From positions 1 to 14,078 of the forward strand of contig JBIQJZ010000091.1 in NCBI GenBank assembly GCA_044507115.1: a stretch of DNA of 14,078 bases, read 5' to 3'. The number at the start of each line of letters is the position of its first letter. The stretch's first letter is position 1. Below are positions 1 to 7,327 of this stretch, one piece after another. Both the position numbers and the translations under genes were made by a program. Below the pieces are notes generated by a model. That model saw only the letters and a program-made list of their open reading frames with translations, did not search any database and had not been told where the DNA came from. The stretch comes from Chryseosolibacter sp044507115. Its GTDB lineage: Bacteria > Bacteroidota > Bacteroidia > Cytophagales > Cyclobacteriaceae.

Positions 1-2
1 AG

Positions 3-41
3 AACATCAAAGAGATCTACGATCTGACGGATCCATCGTAG
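3..41 (+). CDS. C-terminal tail of an upstream rightward gene (partial)
   Basis: The frame starting at base 3 is open from the window edge and reads NIKEIYDLTDPS before a TAG at 39-41. This looks like an ordinary protein C-terminus. It would converge on the DUF1501 gene with only 5 bp between the two stop codons. The fragment is too short to assign a family. Chance readthrough of a 12-codon frame is quite possible, so the call is tentative. Confidence 0.4.
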   Translation, partial: NIKEIYDLTDPS

Positions 42-46
42 CCGGT

Positions 47-1525
47 TCAGGCAATGATTTCCGAGATCGGCTGGCCGGATACATCGGTCAGCCGGAACGG
101 TCTTCCCTGGAATTGATATGTCAGTTCTTCGTGATTTAACCCGAGCTGATTCAGAATAGTGGCCTGAACATCGTGTACAGACACTTTGCCGCTGACCGGA
201 TAGTAGCCAATCTCGTCGGTTTCTCCCCAGCTTACGCCACGCTTAATACCGCCGCCGGCCATCCAGATCGTGAAAGCTTCCACGTGGTGATCCCTTCCGA
301 GGAACGGGTTGGTTTTATTTTCGCGGTTCTCCTGCATGGGTGTGCGTCCAAACTCGCCTCCCCACACCACGAGTGTCTCGTCGAGCAATCCGCGTTGCTT
401 CAGGTCCAGTATCAGCGCGGTCATCGCGCGGTCTACTTCGCGACACTTGTTCCGCAGGCCTATGTCGATCGCACCGGATTCGCTTGTACCGTGAGTATCC
501 CACCCCCAGTCAAAGAGTTGTACGAAGCGGACGCCTTGTTCGACAAGTTTACGGGCGAGCAGGCAGTTGTTGGCGAAGGAGGCCTTTCCAGGAGTCGTGC
601 CGTATAGCTCGTGGATGTATTCCGGCTCGTTGTTGATATTCATTACCTCTGGCACGGATATTTGCATCCGGAATGCCATTTCGTATTGCGAAATACGCGT
701 CAACGTCTCGGGATCGTTGAACTCGTCGTAGTGGTGACGATTCGATTCATTGATTGCGTCGATCATCTTCTTGCGAAGGTTGCGGTCAATCCCCTCTGGA
801 TCGCTCAGGAAAAGTACCGGGTCTCCCTCCGAACGGCATTGAACGCCTTGGTAGACGGAAGGAAGGAAACCGCTTCCCCAAACACTCTTGCCGGCGTCAG
901 GTGTCTTTCCACCGGAGGTCAGCACCACGAAACCTGGAAGGTTGCTGTTCTCCGTTCCAATACCATAAGTCACCCAGGAACCAATACTAGGTCTTCCTAG
1001 GCGAGGACCTCCGGTGTGCACAAATAGTTGCGCAGGCGCATGGTTGAACTGATCCGTATGTACGCCTTTCAGGAAAGAAACTTCGTCAGCAATTTGTGCG
1101 AAGTGTGGTAGATAGTCTGATACGTACGCGCCAGAGTCTCCTCGCTGAGCGAACCTAGCTTGTGGCCCGAGCATTTTCGGTGTGCCACGAATGAACGCGA
1201 AGCGTTTTCCTTCCAGCAAGGACTGCGGACATAGTTGGTTGTCGAGCTTCTGCAATTCCGGTTTGTAGTCAAACAGTTCCAATTGCGAAGGCGCTCCCGC
1301 CATATGCATGTAGATAACGCGTTTGGCTTTTCCGGGAAAATGCGGAGGTCTCGGCGACATCGGATCAAGCGCTGCTTGCAGCTGTTGCTGGGTTGGATCC
1401 TTCGATACACATCCGCCTAGCAAACCGCCTAAGGCGATCGCGCCGAGACCGGCGGCACTTTCCGAAAGGAAATGTCGGCGTGAGACTTGTCGGAGGTGCG
1501 ATAGGTGGTGAATAAGTTTCTCCAT
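47..1525 (-). CDS. DUF1501 family protein, Tat-exported lipoprotein
   Basis: This 492-aa protein has the length and landmarks of the DUF1501 family, which belongs to the alkaline phosphatase/sulfatase-like fold clan and has no settled biochemical role. The N-terminus carries a twin-arginine motif (SRRHFL, residues 15-20), a hydrophobic stretch and a lipobox LGGC with Cys39, so export as a folded, lipid-anchored protein is likely. Family landmarks follow in order: MAGAPSQLELFD (about 75-86), DWGWDTHG (339-346), GGEFGRTP (389-396) and GRDHH (410-414), the last three containing Asp/Glu/His candidates for metal or substrate binding. It lies 51 bp downstream of the PSD1 gene on the same strand. 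DUF1501 and DUF1549/DUF1553 proteins are commonly paired, especially in Planctomycetes, Verrucomicrobia and some Bacteroidota, so a shared operon and function are likely. The family call is secure; the function is unknown. Confidence 0.93.
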   Translation of the reverse strand: MEKLIHHLSHLRQVSRRHFLSESAAGLGAIALGGLLGGCVSKDPTQQQLQAALDPMSPRPPHFPGKAKRVIYMHMAGAPSQLELFDYKPELQKLDNQLCPQSLLEGKRFAFIRGTPKMLGPQARFAQRGDSGAYVSDYLPHFAQIADEVSFLKGVHTDQFNHAPAQLFVHTGGPRLGRPSIGSWVTYGIGTENSNLPGFVVLTSGGKTPDAGKSVWGSGFLPSVYQGVQCRSEGDPVLFLSDPEGIDRNLRKKMIDAINESNRHHYDEFNDPETLTRISQYEMAFRMQISVPEVMNINNEPEYIHELYGTTPGKASFANNCLLARKLVEQGVRFVQLFDWGWDTHGTSESGAIDIGLRNKCREVDRAMTALILDLKQRGLLDETLVVWGGEFGRTPMQENRENKTNPFLGRDHHVEAFTIWMAGGGIKRGVSWGETDEIGYYPVSGKVSVHDVQATILNQLGLNHEELTYQFQGRPFRLTDVSGQPISEIIA

Positions 1526-1549
1526 GGTCGTTAATGATAATGTGTTTCT

Positions 1550-1575
1550 CTGATCGCAGTTGTACTGCAGATCAG
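1550..1575 (-). other. Intercistronic hairpin between PSD1 and DUF1501 genes
   Basis: CTGATC (1550-1555) followed by GCAGT (1556-1560) pairs with ACTGC (1564-1568) and GATCAG (1570-1575). This gives an 11-bp stem with one bulged A (1569) and a TGT loop. It starts 2 bp downstream of the PSD1 stop codon on the minus strand. The bases after the stem on that strand are AGAAACAC, so there is no U-tract and it does not look like a simple intrinsic terminator. An mRNA-stability or processing element that sets the ratio of the two proteins is the likelier role (inference). Confidence 0.6.
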
Positions 1576-1576
1576 G

Positions 1577-4372
1577 TTATTCCTTCATGATAAACTCGTC
1601 AAGATTCATCATTGCGCTGGCGACTATCGTCATCGCGGCAAGCTGATCAGAAGCATCTTCGGAAATGGTCAATGTTTTCACCGCTTCGGGATTGGCTCTG
1701 TACTCCTGCAGAGCATCGCGATAAAGGTTCGACAAGACAGCGAGCTTTGGTTCGCGTATCTCGCGTACCAGGAGTGTTTTGTATCCCGACTTGATCTGTT
1801 CCTCCGGTGTGGTTCCCGCTTTGATCATTTTCCTTGCGAAGTGGCGTGCGGCGACGACGAACGAAGAGTCGTTCAGTGTTACCAGGGCTTGCAATGGTGT
1901 GTTAGTCCTGACACGTCTACTCACGCAAACCTCACGACTCGATCCATCGAACATCATCGCCGCTGGATAAGGACTTGTGCGTTTCATATAGGTATAGACA
2001 GCACGCCGATAAGCATCTTCTCCGTCGCTCGGAATCCAGTCCTCACCATTGTAGACGGACATCCATACTCCTTCGGGTTGATATGGTTTGACACTTTCGC
2101 CGAACATCTTCTCGCTCAGTAATCCGCTTACGGCCAGCGCTTGGTCGCGGACCTGTTCCGCAGACAGCCTTAGCCGCGGGCCTCTGGCGAGTAGTCGATT
2201 TGAGGGATCAATCGCTAGGTGCTCACGGGTAACGCGAGAGTCTTGGTGGTACGTCGCGGACATGACGATCTCCTTCAGGAGTCGTTTCACACTCCACTGG
2301 TAGTCATTCATAAAGCGGAGTGCAAGCCAGTCGAGTAGTTCGGGATGGGTGGGCGCAGAGCTTTGTGTTCCAAAATCTTCCAATGTCTCCACGAATCCGT
2401 ATCCGAAGATCTGTTCCCAGATCCGATTTACGGCCGCGCGTGCTGTCAGGGGGTTGTCTTTGCTGAATAACCATTGAGCAAAACCCAGACGGTTGCGCGG
2501 GGAACCTTGCGGGAAGGGATTGAGCGAAGCAGGCACACCTGGTTGTACTTCCCTTCCGTGCACGAGCCAGTTGCCGCGATCAAAAATATGAGTGGGCCGA
2601 AACTGTTCCACATCATTCTCGATCATGATTGGCGTGTTTTGCACTTTGGCATTTAACAACTCCACGAATGTGCGTTCAACCTGCGTGAAGCCCGCAGCTT
2701 CCCGCCCCGGCAGATCACCCCGGAATGCAAGCCAATCGATTGAACATACCGGTCTGTCGCGGGAACCTGCTGGATCGTGGAAGATGAAATAGAGATCGTG
2801 TTTCCCCTGCGCTGCTTTGAGCGGCAGAGAAATTGTTTTTCTTGCTCGACCAGTCTCTGCGAGGGGTACGCTGCAAATAACCGGTCCGTCAAGTTGATCG
2901 AGCCTGATCTGAAGCGATCCGCTGGTTCGGTTCGTCGCGTAGTTGATGTAAAGATTTGTCTTCCCATCGAGCAGGATACCTGGAAGTCTTGCACTACCAC
3001 CGGGGCGGATCCCGAGCCATTTTGTATCGATCAATTCTCCATTTACGAAATTGTCGAAGTCGTGTGGATGATACTTCGGCTCCAGCGTCTTGAGAAAAAG
3101 GGAAGCTGACAGGTCGTCATTATTGCTTCCGTGCTCGTGAATCCAATTTTTGATTGCCACCAGTTTGGCTTCATCCTCCTCCGCGTACATGCGGAGATTC
3201 GGATGCTCATTGAAGGTGTCCTCGTCCCGCGTGTTGTTGAAGAATGCCATAGACTCGTAGAAATCCTCGTGTAGGAACGGGTCGTATGGGTGTGTATGAC
3301 ATTGCACGCAGGCCATAGTGGTACTTTGCCAGACCTCCCAGGTTGTGTTTACCCGATCGATAACGGCTGCCACCCGAAACTCTTCGTCTTCCGTACCACC
3401 CTCGTCGTTGTTCATCGTATTCCGATGAAATCCGGTAGCAATCAGTTGGTCGTCAGTCGGATTTGGGAGGAGGTCTCCGGCGAGTTGTTCAATGGAGAAC
3501 TGATCGAATGGCATGTCGTTGTTAAACGCACGGATGACCCAATCGCGATATCGCCAGATGGTGCGTCCTGCATCGCGCTCGTATCCTTTGGTATCGGAGT
3601 ATCGCGCCATATCGAGCCACCACGACGCCCACTTCTCGCCAAACCGCGGCGAGGCGAGCAACTCGTCTACCACGCGTTCGTAGGCATCCTCGGTATTGTC
3701 GTTGATAAAAGATGCCGCCTGTTCAGGATCAGGAGGCAGGCCAATAAGGTCGAGATAGACGCGTCGCAGTAGAATTTCCTTTGCAGCCCCAGGTGACGGT
3801 TTGAGTCCCGCTTCGTTTAGTTTCGCGAGAATAAAGTAGTCGATATTATTCTTTGCCCATTCTTTAGCTACAGACACGCCGGCCGTCGAGGTTTCCGAAG
3901 AGGGGATTACCGGCTCCTCGGGGGCGACATAGGCCCAGTGATCACCCCACTGAGCGCCTTGTTCAACCCACTTGGTGAGCGTTTCAATTTCGTCTTTTGA
4001 TAAGGGGTCTTTCTTGTAGGGCATCCGTACCTCCGGGTCGGACGACGTTATCCGACGGATGAACTCACTATGGTTCGGATCACCCGGGACGATTCCAATC
4101 TTGCCGGATTCGGTGGTGTCGAACGCTTCGTGTTGAAACAGCACACTGTAGTTGCCGTTGCGTTTTACGCCGCCATGACAGCTGATACAATGCTTGTTGA
4201 GGATCGGCTTTACTTCTGCGGAGAAGTCGACCTTCCTCTCCTGGCAACCACTTAGGCCGTTCAGGAGAACGAAGATTGCGAAAGGCGCAACCAGTCCCCT
4301 GCAGATTTGCCTTCTGTTTTTTCCGCTGCTTCGTCTATAGAGGTAGTTCGATTCGACATTTAAAAGAGTCAT
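1577..4372 (-). CDS. PSD1-type protein: cytochrome c-like (PSCyt1) + DUF1549 + CBM6-like + DUF1553 lipoprotein
   Basis: This is a 931-aa multidomain envelope protein. A basic N-terminus and hydrophobic segment end in a lipobox LSGC (Cys43), so it is predicted to be lipid-anchored. A cytochrome c-like domain follows, with heme motif CISCH (62-66). DUF1549 spans about 172-380 and contains a second CxxCH (CVQCH, 355-359, followed by HPYDPF). Residues about 440-552 resemble a CBM6-type carbohydrate-binding module (DGKTNLYINYA, a TSGSLQIRLD strand, GKHDLYFIF and a terminal IDWLAF). DUF1553 spans about 620-890. The order matches known PSD1 proteins in which a CBM-like module sits between DUF1549 and DUF1553. 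The function is not established. Covalent heme at the first site and a redox or saccharide-binding role are inference. It is the first gene of a leftward pair with DUF1501. Confidence 0.93.
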   Translation of the reverse strand: MTLLNVESNYLYRRSSGKNRRQICRGLVAPFAIFVLLNGLSGCQERKVDFSAEVKPILNKHCISCHGGVKRNGNYSVLFQHEAFDTTESGKIGIVPGDPNHSEFIRRITSSDPEVRMPYKKDPLSKDEIETLTKWVEQGAQWGDHWAYVAPEEPVIPSSETSTAGVSVAKEWAKNNIDYFILAKLNEAGLKPSPGAAKEILLRRVYLDLIGLPPDPEQAASFINDNTEDAYERVVDELLASPRFGEKWASWWLDMARYSDTKGYERDAGRTIWRYRDWVIRAFNNDMPFDQFSIEQLAGDLLPNPTDDQLIATGFHRNTMNNDEGGTEDEEFRVAAVIDRVNTTWEVWQSTTMACVQCHTHPYDPFLHEDFYESMAFFNNTRDEDTFNEHPNLRMYAEEDEAKLVAIKNWIHEHGSNNDDLSASLFLKTLEPKYHPHDFDNFVNGELIDTKWLGIRPGGSARLPGILLDGKTNLYINYATNRTSGSLQIRLDQLDGPVICSVPLAETGRARKTISLPLKAAQGKHDLYFIFHDPAGSRDRPVCSIDWLAFRGDLPGREAAGFTQVERTFVELLNAKVQNTPIMIENDVEQFRPTHIFDRGNWLVHGREVQPGVPASLNPFPQGSPRNRLGFAQWLFSKDNPLTARAAVNRIWEQIFGYGFVETLEDFGTQSSAPTHPELLDWLALRFMNDYQWSVKRLLKEIVMSATYHQDSRVTREHLAIDPSNRLLARGPRLRLSAEQVRDQALAVSGLLSEKMFGESVKPYQPEGVWMSVYNGEDWIPSDGEDAYRRAVYTYMKRTSPYPAAMMFDGSSREVCVSRRVRTNTPLQALVTLNDSSFVVAARHFARKMIKAGTTPEEQIKSGYKTLLVREIREPKLAVLSNLYRDALQEYRANPEAVKTLTISEDASDQLAAMTIVASAMMNLDEFIMKE

Positions 4373-4482
4373 GATGATACCAAGTTAGTGAAAATGGTTC
4401 AATAAACGGGACGGTACGATTTTTATCCTCGCTTGAGCAGTCCGCGGCTTGCGTTTGCGGCGGATTTAGCAACGTTACGCCT

Positions 4483-4650
4483 ATGAAAGCGAAGAAGAAG
4501 CGGAGCATATCCGGGAAAGCGAAAAAGTGGGATAGTCTGAAGCCGCCGACGGCGGAGCCACTTCCAGCGAAAAAGATCAAGAACAAAAAAGGGCAGAATA
4601 CCACGCAGTATCCACCCGTGGTCGAGAAGTCAGGAGATCAGTCTGATTAG
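4483..4650 (+). CDS. Possible small Lys-rich basic protein (55 aa)
   Basis: An ATG at 4483 opens a 55-codon frame ending in TAG at 4648-4650. The product has 14 lysines, begins MKAKKKRSISGKAKKWD, has a Pro-rich middle (PPTAEPLP) and a more acidic tail. It is hydrophilic throughout, with no signal peptide or membrane segment. The opposite strand has an 89-aa open frame (4335-4604), but its Phe/Leu-rich sequence is what antisense Lys codons would give. There is no clear Shine-Dalgarno, which is not unusual in Bacteroidota. I do not recognise a family. Small basic proteins of this kind may bind nucleic acid or ribosomes, but nothing here shows that. Existence is uncertain. Confidence 0.4.
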   Translation: MKAKKKRSISGKAKKWDSLKPPTAEPLPAKKIKNKKGQNTTQYPPVVEKSGDQSD

Positions 4651-4665
4651 AAGTCATTTCTGGAT

Positions 4666-4688
4666 GCGATCTTTCACCAAATGATCGC
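4666..4688. repeat. Short inverted repeat, possible weak hairpin
   Basis: GCGATC (4666-4671) and GATCGC (4683-4688) are perfect 6-bp inverted arms around an 11-nt spacer. They lie 16 bp after the stop of the small Lys-rich frame and about 100 bp before the MFS start. No T-run follows on either strand, so a terminator is not supported. It could be a protein-binding palindrome or chance. Confidence 0.25.
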
Positions 4689-4788
4689 GGCGTCGTATCA
4701 CTTACCGTTCATGAAAAAGCCGTAACAATCTCGCAGCGCAATTGTTGGGATATACTATATTGCTGGCACAAACTGTAATTCTGCCATC

Positions 4789-6060
4789 ATGGAACAACCC
4801 GCCGATCTCCTTAAATCAGATGAGGAGAAAAAAACTTCAGTTGCGAGAGAACTTGTCAGGTTGCCTGTTCTGGTGGCTGCGCTTGGATACCTGGTCGATA
4901 TGTACGATCTCTTTCTGTTCAGTATTGTGCGGGTGCCGAGTCTTACGGATTTGGGCTTGTCCGGTGACAAACTGCTTGAGGACGGGGTGCTGTTGTTGAA
5001 TATGCAGATGGCGGGGCTGTTGATCGGTGGGATTTTTTGGGGAATACTTGGAGATAAGCGCGGGCGCCTTTCCGTATTGTTTGGATCAATTTTGATCTAC
5101 TCGCTTGCCAATATTGCGAACGGCCTGGTGCAGACTGTCCCGCAGTATGCGGTGCTCCGGTTTATTGCAGGCGTGGGACTCGCCGGTGAACTCGGTGCGG
5201 GAATAACCCTTGTCAGTGAGATTCTTCCTCGTCGCATACGCGGATATGGTGCGACCCTTGTCGCGACGCTAGGTGTACTCGGTGCAGTGCTCGCATATTT
5301 TGTTGCTGACTTTTTCGCATGGCGCGCTTCGTACTTCATCGGAGGTGGACTGGGATTGATGCTGTTGATCATGCGAATTCGCGTATTCGAATCGGGTATT
5401 TTCCTGAAGGCAAAGGAAGCCTCTGTTCAGCGCGGGAATATCCTCATGCTGTTTAACAACAGCGAGCGATTCTTCCGGTACCTGAAATGCATCATTGTAG
5501 GTTTGCCGATCTGGTTTGTCGTTGGCGTACTCATTACGTTCTCTCCGGAAATGGGTCAGGCCATGGGCCTTGATCAACCGGTGCAGGCTGGGATCGCTGT
5601 TATCTTGTCTTTTGCCGCCCAGGCATTCGGAAATGTAGCCAGCGGATTGTTGAGTCAATACACAGAGAGTAGAAAGAAGGTAATGGGATTATTCATCCTC
5701 CTGTCTTTTGCATTCAGTCTGCTTTACCTGCTGTTGCCGATAAAAAGCGTCTTTGTTTTCTATGTACTCTGTGCGTTCCTCGGATTCAGCAACGGGTACT
5801 GGACTCTTTTTATCACTGTGGCGGCGGAGATGTTTGGTACAAATCTGCGAGCCACTGTCGCGACGACGGTGCCCAACTTTGTTCGCGGTGCGGTGATACC
5901 CATCACGACGTTGTTCCTTTTCCTGCGTTCGGACGTTGGGATGGGCATCATATACAGCGCGGTGATTCTCGCAGTATTTACTACCGCAGTAGCGCTATGG
6001 GCGTTGTGGTCACTGAACGAAACCTTCCATAAGGACCTCAACTATAATGAACCTGAGTAG
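4789..6060 (+). CDS. MFS transporter, metabolite:H+ symporter-like
   Basis: This is a 423-aa, strongly hydrophobic protein of typical length for a 12-helix major facilitator. TM1 (about 28-48) carries charged residues in YLVDMYDLF (Asp37, Asp40), as seen in organic-acid/metabolite symporters. The loop 2-3 signature GILGDKRGR (85-93) is a clear MFS motif A. RFIAGVGLAGELGAG (124-138) in TM4 resembles the metabolite:H+ symporter/SV2-like groups. A cytoplasmic central loop lies near 200-230. The substrate cannot be inferred; organic acids, sugar acids or related compounds are typical for relatives. The gene converges on the LacI regulator with 2 bp between stop codons. Linkage to the regulator suggests, but does not show, that its substrate belongs to the same pathway. 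Confidence 0.9.
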   Translation: MEQPADLLKSDEEKKTSVARELVRLPVLVAALGYLVDMYDLFLFSIVRVPSLTDLGLSGDKLLEDGVLLLNMQMAGLLIGGIFWGILGDKRGRLSVLFGSILIYSLANIANGLVQTVPQYAVLRFIAGVGLAGELGAGITLVSEILPRRIRGYGATLVATLGVLGAVLAYFVADFFAWRASYFIGGGLGLMLLIMRIRVFESGIFLKAKEASVQRGNILMLFNNSERFFRYLKCIIVGLPIWFVVGVLITFSPEMGQAMGLDQPVQAGIAVILSFAAQAFGNVASGLLSQYTESRKKVMGLFILLSFAFSLLYLLLPIKSVFVFYVLCAFLGFSNGYWTLFITVAAEMFGTNLRATVATTVPNFVRGAVIPITTLFLFLRSDVGMGIIYSAVILAVFTTAVALWALWSLNETFHKDLNYNEPE

Positions 6061-6066
6061 CCTCAG
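6053..6066. terminator. Small hairpin spanning the convergent MFS and LacI stop codons
   Basis: CTGAG (6053-6057) and CTCAG (6062-6066) form a 5-bp stem around a TAGC loop that includes the MFS stop codon. The right arm includes the LacI stop codon. The stem is short and only weakly followed by T residues (TTCTTG on the plus strand). It could act as a modest bidirectional terminator between convergent genes, but the evidence is thin. Confidence 0.25.
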
Positions 6067-7133
6067 TTCTTGTAGAATTCGTAGTTCTCATTTGTGATAA
6101 TATCGATCGGCATGTAATCGATATTCGGAATGGGTATCTTGAGAATGAGATGATGGTATAGGGCCATGACTCCCCGATAGCCTTGCTCTTCGGGCTTCTG
6201 ACAAATCAGGAAGTTGATGAGTCCGTTCTTGAGATAATGGATATTCTCCTCAATATAATCGTAGCCGACAAGCACGACATCGCGGAGACGTTTTTTCTCA
6301 ATAAATCGGGCGACCGAGAATACGCGCGAGTTCGTGACGAATGCAGCCTTAATGTCGGGGTGCCTTGTAAAAGCTTCGGTTAGTCTGTGTTCTATAGCCT
6401 CGTAATCGGTCTGGTGAATATTGGCTTCAATGATCTCGGCGTCGATCCCTTTGTCCTTAAAATAGCTCTTGAATCCATCCTGCTTCCGGATGGAGTGATA
6501 CTGATTATCTACCTCCTTAACGATATTGACAACCAGGTATTGACCGTGACTACGTCTTGACAAACTCGCCAGGCTTCCTGCGAGATACCCGCTCTTGAAT
6601 AACTCGGGACCGATATAGCATAGACTGTCCTGCGCCGGGATATCCGAATTGATGAATACATACGGTATCTTCAGTTCTTTACACCGATTTGTGAACTGGA
6701 TGGACTCCTCAATAAATGATGGCGCTACTACGATACCATCGACGTTGCTGTCAAGTATTTGCTTCGCATTTGTGGCGAATGACTTTCGATCATTTAGATT
6801 GAACAGGTGTCGTTCGACTTCGATACCGTATTGGCTAAGCTCGGCTTCAGCGCGGTTAATACCGTTTAACGGTGCTTGCCAGAAAGCTGTCTCCTCCGAT
6901 ACTGCGGGTATCAGTGAGGCGAACCGAAACACCTTTCCAGATGCTAGACGCCGGGCCATGATATTTGGTTTGTAGTCCAGCTTCTTGATAATGGTGAGTA
7001 CCTTGGCGCGGGTTGCTTCCGAGACGCCGGTCCGGTTGTGGAGCACCCTGTCGACCGTTGCCAGTGAGACCTGTGCTACGCGCGCGATCTCCTTGACACC
7101 GATTGCTTCGGGGCGGTTATTATTACCCTTCAT
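6063..7133 (-). CDS. LacI-family transcriptional regulator
   Basis: This 356-aa protein has the standard LacI architecture. An N-terminal helix-turn-helix (VKEIARVAQVSLATVDRVLHN, about 13-33) is followed by a hinge helix region (KPNIMARRLASG, 55-66). A periplasmic-binding-protein-like effector domain fills the rest (about 70-350), with landmarks such as VDGIVVAPSF and VVLVGYDYI. The recognition segment has Asp28 (TVDRVL) where TVSRVL is most common. The protein probably binds a sugar or sugar-derived effector and controls the adjacent genes, most plausibly through the TTTCGAAA palindromes at 8691-8720. Its own promoter has a related TACGAAA at the -33 position, so autoregulation is possible. 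The family call is firm; targets and ligand are inference. Confidence 0.95.
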   Translation of the reverse strand: MKGNNNRPEAIGVKEIARVAQVSLATVDRVLHNRTGVSEATRAKVLTIIKKLDYKPNIMARRLASGKVFRFASLIPAVSEETAFWQAPLNGINRAEAELSQYGIEVERHLFNLNDRKSFATNAKQILDSNVDGIVVAPSFIEESIQFTNRCKELKIPYVFINSDIPAQDSLCYIGPELFKSGYLAGSLASLSRRSHGQYLVVNIVKEVDNQYHSIRKQDGFKSYFKDKGIDAEIIEANIHQTDYEAIEHRLTEAFTRHPDIKAAFVTNSRVFSVARFIEKKRLRDVVLVGYDYIEENIHYLKNGLINFLICQKPEEQGYRGVMALYHHLILKIPIPNIDYMPIDIITNENYEFYKN

Positions 7134-7154
7134 TTAACTGTTAGATATTCCTGT

Positions 7155-7184
7155 CAAAACTAATTCATCGTCCAAGCTACGAAA
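7155..7184 (-). promoter_or_regulatory. Candidate Bacteroidota-type promoter of the LacI regulator gene
   Basis: On the minus strand TAGTTTTG (7162-7155) matches the Bacteroidota -7 consensus TAnnTTTG exactly. An 18-nt spacer separates it from TTTC (7184-7181), a one-mismatch version of the TTTG -33 element. The box lies about 22 bp upstream of the LacI start codon, giving a short leader. The -33 side overlaps TACGAAA (7178-7184), whose complement TTTCGTA also occurs in the inverted repeat at 8619-8641. Confidence 0.5.
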
Positions 7185-7303
7185 ACCGCTGCGGACGTGA
7201 AACAAGCTATCTACTTGCATCAGGGCTTTGTCCGGATCACTAGTCAAGTTATGAAAAAGATACACCGAACCAACTCTGATCTCCGTCGATTTTACATATC
7301 GTC

Positions 7304-7327
7304 AAAAAAAAATGACACCAAGTCACC
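7304..7327 (-). terminator. Probable intrinsic terminator of the secreted hydrolase-like gene
   Basis: On the minus strand the stop codon of the 7323-8462 gene lies inside a small hairpin. TGAC (7325-7322) pairs with GTCA (7316-7313) around a 5-nt loop, and two possible G-U pairs extend it outward. A run of nine T residues follows directly (plus-strand A run 7304-7312). The stem is short, but its position and U-tract fit a rho-independent terminator separating this gene from the LacI gene downstream. Confidence 0.45.

Larger units (their letters stand above)
4373..4788. other. Divergent intergenic region between PSD1 and MFS genes
   Basis: This 416-bp region separates the leftward PSD1 gene from the rightward MFS gene. 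It contains one plausible small reading frame (4483-4650) and a short inverted repeat (4666-4688). I found no clean TAnnTTTG promoter box for either flanking gene. The nearest candidate for the MFS gene is the AT-rich stretch around 4752-4765, which contains TATATTG and matches the Bacteroidota -7 box only imperfectly. No TTTCGAAA-like motif of the kind seen at 8691-8720 is present. Confidence 0.5.

Noticed and set aside
611..1000. 129-aa rightward frame inside the DUF1501 gene
   Set aside because: It lies wholly antisense to a well-supported gene and shows no family motifs.
4335..4604. 89-aa leftward open frame overlapping the PSD1 start
   Set aside because: It is the antisense of the Lys-rich small frame, which explains its Phe/Leu content. 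It also overlaps the start of a secure gene, and its C-terminal half is not protein-like.
4752..4765. AT-rich stretch before the MFS gene as a promoter
   Set aside because: It resembles a -10 region but matches TAnnTTTG imperfectly, and no -33 element lies at the right distance, so it is not listed as a promoter.
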